In this document: positions 8,049 to 14,917 of the stretch, piece after piece
Layout of the letters: every line of letters starts with the position of its first letter
Numbering within the stretch: the first letter of the stretch is position 1
IMG/VR virus record: IMGVR_UViG_3300043399_001084
Coordinates: 1 to 50,033 of that record
Direction: 5' to 3' (one strand)
Length of the DNA: 50,033 nt
Source: a virus
The notes under the pieces: generated by a model
Database searches by the model: none
Told to the model about the DNA's origin: nothing
The model's input: only the letters and a program-made list of their open reading frames with translations
Translations under genes and position numbers: made by a program

Positions 8049-8743
8049 ACCTCGATCGATATTCTTTTAGGCCAATAAGGTCGTTTTTTGAGGTAAGGGT
8101 TATTTATATAGTGGATATTACTAATTGTAGTATCCACTATTTTTTCATATGTGCCAAAAGCCCAACTGACAACTTTCTTTTGGGTATCAGAAGAAAGTAT
8201 AACATCTAATGATATTTCATCTTCCGCACTTTTTGGATGCTCACCAAAATATAATTGTAGTTTAGGAACTGAGCTACTTACAATCATAATTTTTTTCACA
8301 TCTAAATGCATTTGAAGTTTTTCTATAGTTGCTTGAAGATAAGCTAAATCTTCATATCTATGAACTTCATTTTGCGCTTGTTCAATAATACTGAATTTAT
8401 CTTCTAATCCATACCAGCCATTTGACCCCACTACTGCCACGCCATCCACAATTATTACATGATGATGAAGCATAGTTACACCTCTTATATCATCGCATAA
8501 TATGGCAATCTCAGCCGTTCTTTCATGTATGTTAAGAATGTTTTTATATTCTAAGAATCCAGGCGTGTAAAAGATAGCATGATAGAATCTGCCCAAATGC
8601 CTTAGAGTTTGTTCTATAGTTCTTAAATCATTGCTTATATTACCTGCAATGACGCAATATAGGCTGGTAGCCTTAGATTCCCAATTAAAAGAATCATCAG
8701 GTTCTAGATACAAATCGCTGATTAAATCAAATCCTACTGACAC
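8045..8743 (-). CDS. Metallophosphoesterase-like protein lacking the metal ligands
   Basis: 232 aa. It lines up segment by segment with the metallophosphoesterase at 20672-21511, but the metal-binding motifs are changed: DLHLEF becomes DLYLEP, SGDI becomes AGNI, GNHEFY becomes GFLEYK, VGHHAP becomes VSSSVP, and GHTH becomes GTYE. The fold pattern is kept over the whole length and the frame is open. Inferred: a catalytically dead paralogue kept for binding or a structural role. The pairing is by eye and needs a profile search. It precedes no recognisable partner. Confidence 0.7.
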   Translation of the reverse strand: MSVGFDLISDLYLEPDDSFNWESKATSLYCVIAGNISNDLRTIEQTLRHLGRFYHAIFYTPGFLEYKNILNIHERTAEIAILCDDIRGVTMLHHHVIIVDGVAVVGSNGWYGLEDKFSIIEQAQNEVHRYEDLAYLQATIEKLQMHLDVKKIMIVSSSVPKLQLYFGEHPKSAEDEISLDVILSSDTQKKVVSWAFGTYEKIVDTTISNIHYINNPYLKKRPYWPKRISIEV

Positions 8744-8745
8744 GA

Positions 8746-9081
8746 TTACTTTTTAGGTGTTGATTTTTGTTTTTTGGGTTTTCCTGACTTTACTCCTGAT
8801 GCTTTAGCTTTAGGTGCCTTTGGCCTTTTAGCTGCGGCACCGCCATCAACTTTTTTAAGTTTAGGTTTGGCCATCTTGGCAGGTTCTTGTGCTGATTTTT
8901 CTTCAGCAGAAGTTACAACTGTAACACCAAAAGTTTCGTCCATTGTGTAAACAACAGGAGTTTCAACTTTATAAGGAACAGATTCTGGTGCAGGTTGTGC
9001 AGGCTTACGGTTAGACCAATAATAGAATATGCCATAAGCTACAGCTACCAAAACAATAACACCCATAATAAATAATTCCAT
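8746..9081 (-). CDS. Single-pass membrane protein with Lys/Ala/Pro-rich tail
   Basis: 111 aa. One N-terminal membrane helix (about 3-22), then a flexible acidic linker and a tail from about residue 67 very rich in Lys, Pro and Ala, like histone H1 tails. AGGAG stands about 7 bases before the start. Inferred: the basic tail faces the cytoplasm or the DNA-filled head and binds nucleic acid. A late promoter (9103-9108, minus strand) precedes it. Two bases separate it from the downstream phosphoesterase-like gene, so they are probably one transcript. Confidence 0.7.
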   Translation of the reverse strand: MELFIMGVIVLVAVAYGIFYYWSNRKPAQPAPESVPYKVETPVVYTMDETFGVTVVTSAEEKSAQEPAKMAKPKLKKVDGGAAAKRPKAPKAKASGVKSGKPKKQKSTPKK

Positions 9082-9102
9082 TTTTATCTCCTAGTAAAAT
9101 AG

Positions 9103-9108
9103 TATTTA
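9103..9108 (-). promoter_or_regulatory. T4-type late promoter core
   Basis: TAAATA on the minus strand, 22 bases before the ATG at 9081; predicted start about 9097. Confidence 0.5.
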
Positions 9109-9145
9109 CTATGGTTTTTACCATAACATACTTTTCCTGTCAGTA

Positions 9146-9179
9146 TTGACATGCTACTATTTTTACTTTATACTAAATA
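9146..9179 (+). promoter_or_regulatory. Overlapping sigma70-type and T4-late-type promoters
   Basis: TTGACA (9146-9151), 17-base spacer, TATACT (9169-9174). TAAATA (9174-9179) starts in the last base. Predicted starts are 9181 and 9185; the latter is the A of the ATG, so the mRNA is nearly or fully leaderless. Confidence 0.75.
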
Positions 9180-9184
9180 TTACT

Positions 9185-9673
9185 ATGCCTAATTTAGATT
9201 TGCTAAACCTGATGCATGAACCACTACCCAATATTTCTTATCAAAAGAAAATGGGTTATAGGACTCATATTGGTGAAGTTGAAAATTTATATAAGCTTAT
9301 AAATGAAAGCGTTTTTGATAATAAGTTGTCCATGCCCGAAATTATAGTCAAGGGAAGGTGCAGACAATATTGGGGGGTATGTTTTGGAGAAATAGAGAAA
9401 CCTGACGAGTCCCACAGTTATTGTAGAATCAAATTGATGGACAAATGGTTTTGTAGACAATGGTTGATAACTACATTAGCACACGAAATGTGTCATCAAT
9501 ACCAATGGGACATCATTAGTGAAGAGCGTAAGTTATTAGGTAAAGAACCCATCATGAGTCATGGTCCTACATTTTTTATCCATAGACCCAGGTTAGCCGA
9601 ACATATGATTAGTTTGAAAAGATACCACGGTATGAAGAGCTGGTTCAAAACACAAGACTTTTTCAAATCATAA
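9185..9673 (+). CDS. SprT-like zinc metalloprotease-fold protein
   Basis: 162 aa from the ATG at 9185; an in-frame ATG at 9146 lies in the -35 box and is rejected. The HExxH motif is LAHEMCHQYQW (His100, Glu101, His104), with a possible third ligand in the SHGPTF or later histidine region. Two cysteines and a WGVC segment precede it, as in SprT/Spartan domains. Known: such proteins cleave DNA-protein crosslinks, and phages often carry short forms. Predicted leaderless mRNA. Confidence 0.8.
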   Translation: MPNLDLLNLMHEPLPNISYQKKMGYRTHIGEVENLYKLINESVFDNKLSMPEIIVKGRCRQYWGVCFGEIEKPDESHSYCRIKLMDKWFCRQWLITTLAHEMCHQYQWDIISEERKLLGKEPIMSHGPTFFIHRPRLAEHMISLKRYHGMKSWFKTQDFFKS

Positions 9674-9677
9674 CAGA

Positions 9678-9683
9678 TAAATA
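9678..9683 (+). promoter_or_regulatory. T4-type late promoter core, leaderless context
   Basis: GATAAATA; predicted start 9689, one base before the ATG at 9690. Confidence 0.6.
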
Positions 9684-9689
9684 CATATT

Positions 9690-11234
9690 ATGCGTGATAT
9701 TTTAGACTTACTTGAAAGTATTGTATTAGACGAAAGCCGTGGTTTAGCGGGTAGGAAACCTGGAGATATATTCAAAAATTCAAAAGGCGAAGAAATAACA
9801 TTTGATAACATAGCATTTTATCCTGATGGTGGGGGTAAGTACGAATCTGAGCAAATGGATGCTGCTATTCAGCAAGTTCAACAACAAGCAAACAATATAC
9901 GATGGCAAAATGCACGCACTGCTAAAAGTGGTGGATTCGCTATAGCTACTTTTCAGGGCCCTAATGGACCTATATATGTAGGAAGATATTTAGAAAAAGT
10001 AAGTCCAGATCCATTACAAAATAAAGTACCTAATGAGTTTGATGATTTTAGATTGGCGGGTAAAGCTGCCGCAAAAACACAAGCAGGTTTGACGCCACAA
10101 GACTTACTAATAGATAAACTCAATCTTAGTATACCTAAGATAATGAATCAGCTTGCTAAATCATTGGGCACAGATAATCCCCTATATGCTGTAGCTCACA
10201 AAGTGGCTATGGGTGAGGGGTTACCTATTGTATTTCCTGCACCTCAAAGTATAAGCTTTAGTGCATTCCGTGATTATTTTTGCGAGATACTACAGCCAAT
10301 AGCACTTATCAATGGAACCTACACAGGTAATGCTGGAGAAGCAGCAGAAATTTTCATGGATGGTACATTTGAAAATTGTTTAGCAAGCTTTGACGATAGT
10401 AAGAATGCTGGGTTGAGTGATAGTATTCTAACAAATCCTGAAGGCAAAGAAATAAAAATCAGTAGTAAAGGTGGAAAGGGCGCAACTGCTAGCGTGAGTA
10501 ATCTAGTTGATAGCGTAAACGATTTACAAAGCACACCTAATGGTAGAAAGCTATTAAAGAAATATGGTACAGTTATTGATCTAGTTAAAGATTTAAAAGC
10601 AGCAGGTCAAGCAGGTGCCCCATTGATTTTAGGTGTTAAATATGGCATCATAAATGAACAAGAAGCGGATCAAATTCGTGCTATGAAAACTATGGCACCT
10701 GTCCCATATGACAGTATCAGCAAACTTAAACTTACTCCTAATCTTAAAAAGTTAGCCAATAGTAAAAAGCCAGAAAACCTAGAGCAAGTGAACATGTATT
10801 ATCACTTGATTGCTGTAGTAGCACATTTGGCAGCAGATGAAGTAAATGAAAAAACTGACTTTAGTAAAGCCGCCGCTGATATTCTAAACAACGGTGCATT
10901 GGTTCAAGTTTATACTAAAGCCAAAGAGGGCAAAACAGAATGGATCCTGCAAGAGTTTAATACAGTATATCCTGGTGAAAGCATCAAAGGGGTTTATCTA
11001 TCTGCTGGTAAAACTTACTATAGTACAGGCATCAAAGGTAACTATACATTCAAGATCGACAAAGGTGCAGGTGTAGCTAAAGAAAAACTAGCAGATGCAC
11101 CTACAGCAGTTGGCGTAGCTGACATAGACTTGGCTACCGCCTCACAAAAAATTGTAGGTGGACCTTCTACCAGAAAAGCAATTAAACCCGCTCAGGATGC
11201 CGTTCCTGGTGTGGGCAGAACAAAGCGCCGATAA
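9690..11234 (+). CDS. Late 514-aa protein with PD-(D/E)xK-like motif
   Basis: Not a family I can name. Seen: residues about 217-265 contain a conserved-looking Glu, an LSD with Asp244, and EIKISSKGGKGA with Glu254 and Lys256, which fits the D-(x9)-E-x-K core of restriction-type nucleases. The N-terminus MRDILDLLESIV is a short amphipathic helix also seen on the superoxide dismutase (MRDIIKLLEEKS) and the protein at 26482 (MDDIKKILDLFRE). The C-terminal 30 residues are basic. Inferred: possibly a nuclease packaged in the head through its N-terminal peptide, as T4 internal proteins are. It is expressed from a late promoter with no ribosome site. Confidence 0.65.
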   Translation: MRDILDLLESIVLDESRGLAGRKPGDIFKNSKGEEITFDNIAFYPDGGGKYESEQMDAAIQQVQQQANNIRWQNARTAKSGGFAIATFQGPNGPIYVGRYLEKVSPDPLQNKVPNEFDDFRLAGKAAAKTQAGLTPQDLLIDKLNLSIPKIMNQLAKSLGTDNPLYAVAHKVAMGEGLPIVFPAPQSISFSAFRDYFCEILQPIALINGTYTGNAGEAAEIFMDGTFENCLASFDDSKNAGLSDSILTNPEGKEIKISSKGGKGATASVSNLVDSVNDLQSTPNGRKLLKKYGTVIDLVKDLKAAGQAGAPLILGVKYGIINEQEADQIRAMKTMAPVPYDSISKLKLTPNLKKLANSKKPENLEQVNMYYHLIAVVAHLAADEVNEKTDFSKAAADILNNGALVQVYTKAKEGKTEWILQEFNTVYPGESIKGVYLSAGKTYYSTGIKGNYTFKIDKGAGVAKEKLADAPTAVGVADIDLATASQKIVGGPSTRKAIKPAQDAVPGVGRTKRR

Positions 11235-11247
11235 GTTACCAAAACTA

Positions 11248-11276
11248 TTGACCTAGACCATATTTTATTGTATAAT
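11248..11276 (+). promoter_or_regulatory. Sigma70-type promoter of clpP
   Basis: TTGACC (11248-11253), 17-base spacer, TATAAT (11271-11276). Confidence 0.75.
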
Positions 11277-11304
11277 CTATTATACAAATTAAAAGGAATA
11301 AAAT

Positions 11305-11895
11305 ATGGCATTGGTACCTATCGTATTGGAAAATACAGCCCGTGGCGAACGTAGCTATGATATCTATTCACGCCTATTAAGGGACAGAGTTATTCTACTT
11401 GAAGGTGAAGTTCACGATCAAATGGCAAATTTGGTTGTAGCACAATTGTTGTATTTGGAAAGTGAAAACCCTGAAAAGGATATCAGTCTTTACATAAATT
11501 CACCTGGTGGCAGCGTAACGGCAGGTATGGCTATGTACGATACTATGCAATTCATCAAGCCTGATGTTTGTACCATTGTAATGGGTCAGGCTTGTAGTAT
11601 GGGTAGTCTATTAGCACAAGCAGGCGCTCCTGGAAAGCGTTTTATTCTACCCAATGCCCGCCACATGATTCATCAACCTTCAGGGGGTGCCCGTGGTCAA
11701 GCTACTGATATGGAAATTCAGGTTAAAGAAATTCTAGCCATGAAAAAGTCATTGACGGAAATTTATCTAAAACATAATAGTAAAGGTAAAACATATGACC
11801 AATTACTATCGGATATGGAACGTGACCGTTTTATGTCGGCTCAACAAGCGTTGGATTACGGTCTAGTAGATCAGATACTTGAAAAAAGAGTTTGA
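11305..11895 (+). CDS. clpP: ATP-dependent Clp protease proteolytic subunit ClpP
   Basis: 196 aa. Very close to proteobacterial ClpP: N-terminal ALVPIV loop, INSPGGS, catalytic Ser98 in GQACSMGS, His122 in MIHQPSGG, and Asp173 in ERDRFMSA, so the Ser-His-Asp triad is complete. There is little or no propeptide. AAAGGA stands about 8 bases upstream and a sigma70-type promoter precedes it. With ClpX (IGF loop intact) at 5722 the phage can build its own ClpXP or subunits that mix with the host's. The close similarity to bacterial sequences suggests acquisition from a host. Confidence 0.96.
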   Translation: MALVPIVLENTARGERSYDIYSRLLRDRVILLEGEVHDQMANLVVAQLLYLESENPEKDISLYINSPGGSVTAGMAMYDTMQFIKPDVCTIVMGQACSMGSLLAQAGAPGKRFILPNARHMIHQPSGGARGQATDMEIQVKEILAMKKSLTEIYLKHNSKGKTYDQLLSDMERDRFMSAQQALDYGLVDQILEKRV

Positions 11896-11920
11896 CAAAA
11901 ATAGTAAATTATAGTATAGT
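11892..11920 (+). promoter_or_regulatory. Sigma70-type promoter of the Rap1a-like gene
   Basis: TTGACA (11892-11897), 17-base spacer, TATAGT (11915-11920). It overlaps the clpP stop codon. Confidence 0.75.
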
Positions 11921-11954
11921 GTAATGAATAAATTGCTAGGTCCCCATATAATTT

Positions 11955-12341
11955 ATGCTCAAATATATCATTAGTATTGGTTTTATTACACTATCTAACC
12001 TGTCTTACGCCAATATTGGCTTTATAACCGGAGAAAGACTGTATATTTTAATGACAGGGAACAGTATGAATCAGCTGGAAGCTGCTAACTATATTATGGG
12101 AGTGACCGATGCGATGCTGCCCTCAACCTGTCCTAATACATACGTAATACTCAGACAGGTAGTGGACTCAACTAAAAAGAGCTTAGAGCAATTTCCCGAA
12201 GAAAGAAACAAAAGGAATGCATCTGATTTTATTATCCAAGCTCTAAAAAAAGAATTTTCTTGTAAAAACGAATCTTCAAAAGAAGATAAAAAATTTTTTG
12301 AAGATAGAATTAAAAAGTCTAAACCAAAACTTTTAATTTAA
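11955..12341 (+). CDS. Exported Rap1a/Tai-like protein
   Basis: 128 aa. Signal peptide (cleavage about residue 19, SYA-N). The mature part follows the pattern of Rap1a/Tai immunity proteins: FITGERLYILM, NYIMGVTDA, a CP, RQVVDSTKKSLEQFPEER, and ALKKEFSC. Known: family members bind and block type VI secretion amidases or occur as orphan periplasmic proteins. Some cysteines of the canonical family are missing. Inferred: possible protection of the infected cell envelope. A decayed second copy follows. Confidence 0.7.
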   Translation: MLKYIISIGFITLSNLSYANIGFITGERLYILMTGNSMNQLEAANYIMGVTDAMLPSTCPNTYVILRQVVDSTKKSLEQFPEERNKRNASDFIIQALKKEFSCKNESSKEDKKFFEDRIKKSKPKLLI

Positions 12342-12351
12342 CAGAAATATT

Positions 12352-12670
12352 ATGAAAAAATTTGTTGCAGCATCGCTTCTTACTATTTCATCTGTTGCGT
12401 ATGCTGCAGGCGAATTTGACACTAACATACACTGCTTCAAGCTATGAATGGCAGTGATGTAAATCGCGCGTTTGCGTTAGGATATGTAATTGGTGTCCAT
12501 GACGCATTATCTGGCATCGCCGTATGCACACCTGATAGTATTACCAAAGGACAGGTTCGTGACTTTGTTAGAATCTACTTTTAGTTAACAACATGAGTAA
12601 ACTTGGCACCGAGGCTAGTCAACTGGTAATACAAGCCCTTTAGCAAATTTGGCTCTGCCGCAGATAATTG
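12352..12670 (+). pseudogene. Decayed second copy of the Rap1a-like gene
   Basis: The ATG at 12352 starts a good signal peptide (MKKFVAASLLTISSVAYA) that runs into TGA after 31 codons. A shifted frame continues with FALGYVIGVHDALSG and VCTPDSITKGQVRDFV, the same core as the upstream gene (YIMGVTDAML, CP, RQVV), and stops at TAG; a third frame then continues to SQLVIQAL. At least two frameshifts are needed. This explains the gap without an open frame between 12341 and 12672. Confidence 0.75.
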
Positions 12671-12671
12671 A

Positions 12672-12857
12672 ATGAGAATGATAATTTGGCCAATAATAGC
12701 AATTGCTATGTTTGGTTGGTTGATATTGATTTCAACATTCTTGATTGGTTCATCTACTATTCAATGGATAATAGGTAAGCCCATAGTTATACGAGAAAGT
12801 GGCGAGGTAACCGGCTATTTCCGTTGGTTCAAGTTTTACCCAAAATTTGACAAATAA
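12672..12857 (+). CDS. Small membrane protein
   Basis: 61 aa. One or two hydrophobic helices (about 3-35) and a short basic C-terminal tail. Start ATG at 12672 (a second ATG two codons on). Its end overlaps the -35 box of the next promoter. Not recognised. Confidence 0.6.
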   Translation: MRMIIWPIIAIAMFGWLILISTFLIGSSTIQWIIGKPIVIRESGEVTGYFRWFKFYPKFDK

Positions 12858-12890
12858 TTGGATTGGTGCTAGAATACTCTCATATGCTGA
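12847..12890 (+). promoter_or_regulatory. Extended early-type promoter
   Basis: TTGACA (12847-12852), spacer with the shared ATTGGATTGGTGC bases, TAGAAT (12870-12875), then the shared leader motif CATATGCTGA. Confidence 0.8.
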
Positions 12891-12906
12891 AAAAACGGAG
12901 TTAAAG

Positions 12907-13062
12907 ATGGTTACGGTAGAAGTTACGCTGAAACTGACGGTCGATCTTAGCAACCCCAAAGCTGTGGCTGCGTGGATGGAGGACGTGCTTGAAAAGAACC
13001 TCCAAGAGGAAGGTGAAGCCGTCGAAGTTCTGCGTTGGATCAAAGTGGATCTTGACAAATAA
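12907..13062 (+). CDS. Small hypothetical protein
   Basis: 51 aa from the ATG at 12907 with GGAG 6 bases upstream. Predicted beta strand then helix (EVTLKLTVDL, AVAAWMEDVLEKNL). A first gene after an early-type promoter; not recognised. Confidence 0.75.
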   Translation: MVTVEVTLKLTVDLSNPKAVAAWMEDVLEKNLQEEGEAVEVLRWIKVDLDK

Positions 13063-13096
13063 TCGGTTTGGGTGTATAATAGCTTTATACACTGAA
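13052..13096 (+). promoter_or_regulatory. Extended early-type promoter
   Basis: TTGACA (13052-13057), spacer AATAATCGGTTTGGGTG, TATAAT (13075-13080), then TTATACACTGAA. It overlaps the stop of the previous gene. Confidence 0.85.
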
Positions 13097-13115
13097 CGAA
13101 CAGGAACTGATCCAA

Positions 13116-13718
13116 ATGGTTACCAAAGCTGAAATCATCAATCTTCTCCGCACGAACGACCGCGCTATCGCCCGCGCCCTGGTGGTTCTGGCTGATCGTC
13201 AGACGGCGGATGAGCAGGCTTCGGAGAGTACCAAGTACAACAACGGTCGAGGCTTTCGTCCGTGTCACGCTCACATGGGCACTTCGATGGCGAAGTTTTT
13301 CCGGGCCCGCGGCTACCTGAGCCCCAAGCAGGTCGCGTACTGGCGCGCCAAGATGAAAACTGGCCAGATGCGGATCGAAATCTACGCTGGTCAACTTCTT
13401 GAGGCTGCTCAAGCCAAGGCTGCTGCTAAGGCTGTCGCAGTCAAGTCGGGCGGTCCTAAAGGTGGTGTCTATAAACCCCAGACTGAAATGGTCAAGGTCA
13501 ACGGTGAGTGGGAGCGTCCTGCTAACCCTTACGTGGGGCAAGATGTTGGCAACATGATGGAAGAGCGTATGGTTCGCATGGAGATGGACCCCGCCGATCC
13601 CCGTATCGCTATGATTGACGAGGCTGCTATGCAGGCTATGGATGCTGAGGCTGACCGTCGTCGAACGGAACTGGACGAGCAGCGTAAGTTCCTGGCCAGG
13701 CTTCAGATGGAAGGTTGA
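13116..13718 (+). CDS. Conserved phage protein, GC-rich gene
   Basis: 200 aa. The N-terminal part (NDRAIARALVVLADRQTADE, then GRGFRP, SPKQVAYWRAKM, YAGQLLEA) matches a helical domain I recognise from many phage and plasmid proteins, where it is found alone or beside helicases; function unknown. The C-terminal half is Ala/Met/Glu-rich. Codon use is much more GC-rich than most neighbours, a sign of transfer. AGGAACTG precedes the start. Confidence 0.8.
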   Translation: MVTKAEIINLLRTNDRAIARALVVLADRQTADEQASESTKYNNGRGFRPCHAHMGTSMAKFFRARGYLSPKQVAYWRAKMKTGQMRIEIYAGQLLEAAQAKAAAKAVAVKSGGPKGGVYKPQTEMVKVNGEWERPANPYVGQDVGNMMEERMVRMEMDPADPRIAMIDEAAMQAMDAEADRRRTELDEQRKFLARLQMEG

Positions 13719-13759
13719 TAATAAATCCCATTTCCTGTATAATACGCTTATACGCTGAC
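13715..13759 (+). promoter_or_regulatory. Extended early-type promoter
   Basis: TTGATA (13715-13720), 17-base spacer, TATAAT (13738-13743), then CTTATACGCTGACA. Confidence 0.8.
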
Positions 13760-13773
13760 AAATGGAAACGACG

Positions 13774-13908
13774 ATGAAATACACTCTGATTACTCGCAAA
13801 GGTAAGATTATGTGTTTCTATCTCAAGGACATGGCAGAACTGTATCAGCAACTTTATGGCGGCACTATCGTTACTGGTAGTGTCATTGAACAAAAGGAAG
13901 TGGCGTGA
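13774..13908 (+). CDS. Very small hypothetical protein
   Basis: 44 aa (MKYTLITRKGKIM start); an in-frame ATG at 13762 is possible. GGAAACG lies upstream. First gene of a chain of six small genes linked by 4-base start/stop overlaps that leads into rIIA. Resembles the next gene in pattern (short beta hairpin then helix). Confidence 0.65.
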   Translation: MKYTLITRKGKIMCFYLKDMAELYQQLYGGTIVTGSVIEQKEVA

Positions 13909-14048
13909 AAGTATATATCGTTATTCGTAACGATAAAATCGAAACGGTGTTCCTAACCCTAGAACAAGCCCAACATCATGTGGCTGCCGTCAAAGGGTGG
14001 AATGTTTGGCAAATCGTAGAAAAAGAAGTTGAAGGATCACTGGCATGA
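13905..14048 (+). CDS. Very small hypothetical protein
   Basis: 47 aa, GTG start overlapping the previous stop (GTGA), AAGGAAG upstream. The opening VKVYIVIRNDKIETVFL resembles the previous small protein, so they may be paralogues. Confidence 0.65.
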   Translation: MKVYIVIRNDKIETVFLTLEQAQHHVAAVKGWNVWQIVEKEVEGSLA

Positions 14049-14212
14049 ACGAACTGAAGTTTTCTAAACGCACTCGGAATGGCAAGACTTATGTCTCCGT
14101 TCAAGGAGACTTTGATTACAATACTTTGGTTCAAGCATTGTTAAAAAAGTATCCGAGTGCTCGCATCACTTCGGGTGGTGCATATACAGGCGTTACAGGA
14201 GTATTGGCGTGA
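14045..14212 (+). CDS. Very small hypothetical protein
   Basis: 55 aa, ATGA overlap with the previous stop, AAGGATC upstream. Basic N-terminus (MNELKFSKRTRNGK), not recognised. Confidence 0.65.
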   Translation: MNELKFSKRTRNGKTYVSVQGDFDYNTLVQALLKKYPSARITSGGAYTGVTGVLA

Positions 14213-14436
14213 ACGAACGAATTAAGGAACTTGAACTTCAGGCTTATGTTGAAGTTACACAACCTTGGAGGGATCCAAGTAGCGGTTATGTTTATGAAAT
14301 AACGGGTAAAGAATTCAGTCGTGAAAAGTTCGCCGAGTTGATTGTGCGGGAGTGTGCTAACTACATTACCGATAAGGCAACTATTGAAACTTTGCTGGGC
14401 GAGAGACTCATGGAACATTTCGGAGTTGAAGAATGA
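14209..14436 (+). CDS. MNERIKEL-family small protein, copy 1
   Basis: 75 aa, GTG start in a GTGA overlap. Shares MNERIKEL at the N-terminus, KFAELIVRECA in the middle and HFGVEE at the end with the next two genes. The middle segments differ. Function unknown; the family is common in T4-like phages by my recollection. Confidence 0.8.
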   Translation: MNERIKELELQAYVEVTQPWRDPSSGYVYEITGKEFSREKFAELIVRECANYITDKATIETLLGERLMEHFGVEE

Positions 14437-14669
14437 ACGAACGAATCAAGGAACTGGCAGAACAAGCTAGAGAGTATGCCTCTACAAGGGATATGACAGG
14501 CGAATATCTGATCGCTTTTGATCAAGATAAGTATAGCCAAAAATTCGCCGAGTTGATTGTCAAGGAATGTTTAGAAGTAATGCGGTTAGTCCCGTATGAC
14601 ACTGACAGGGAATTTGGTGATGAAGTTATCTATCAGGATTCAGTTAAGAAACATTTCGGAGTTGAATGA
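14433..14669 (+). CDS. MNERIKEL-family small protein, copy 2
   Basis: 78 aa, ATGA overlap. Same N-terminal, KFAELIVKECL and KHFGVE blocks as copies 1 and 3; TRDMTGEYLIAFDQ insert differs. Tandem paralogue. Confidence 0.8.
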   Translation: MNERIKELAEQAREYASTRDMTGEYLIAFDQDKYSQKFAELIVKECLEVMRLVPYDTDREFGDEVIYQDSVKKHFGVE

Positions 14670-14917
14670 TGAACGAACGAATCAAAGAACTTGCCGAACA
14701 GGCAGGCATTGAAACAGAATTTGACAACTACGGAGAAGTTAGGCTTTCAATGGCATACGGATCAGCCCTTGAAAAGTTCACCGAATTGGTTCTGAAGGAA
14801 TGCGAAAAGGTTGCTAAGAATCCACAGTGGTATGGCGAATCGCCGTCTAATGGTTGGCGCAACCCTATTCGGCATGTGTGTAATGTAATGAAAGAACATT
14901 TCGGAGTTGAAGAATGA
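14666..14917 (+). CDS. MNERIKEL-family small protein, copy 3
   Basis: 83 aa, starts with two ATG codons (14666 and 14669), overlapping the previous stop. Shares MNERIKELAEQAG, ELVLKECEKVA and EHFGVEE. Its stop overlaps the rIIA start, so translation of rIIA is probably coupled to this chain. Confidence 0.8.
   Translation: MMNERIKELAEQAGIETEFDNYGEVRLSMAYGSALEKFTELVLKECEKVAKNPQWYGESPSNGWRNPIRHVCNVMKEHFGVEE

Noticed and set aside
12342-12671. A tRNA or non-coding RNA in the gap after the Rap1a-like gene
   Set aside because: The bases are explained by a frameshifted paralogue; no cloverleaf is visible.
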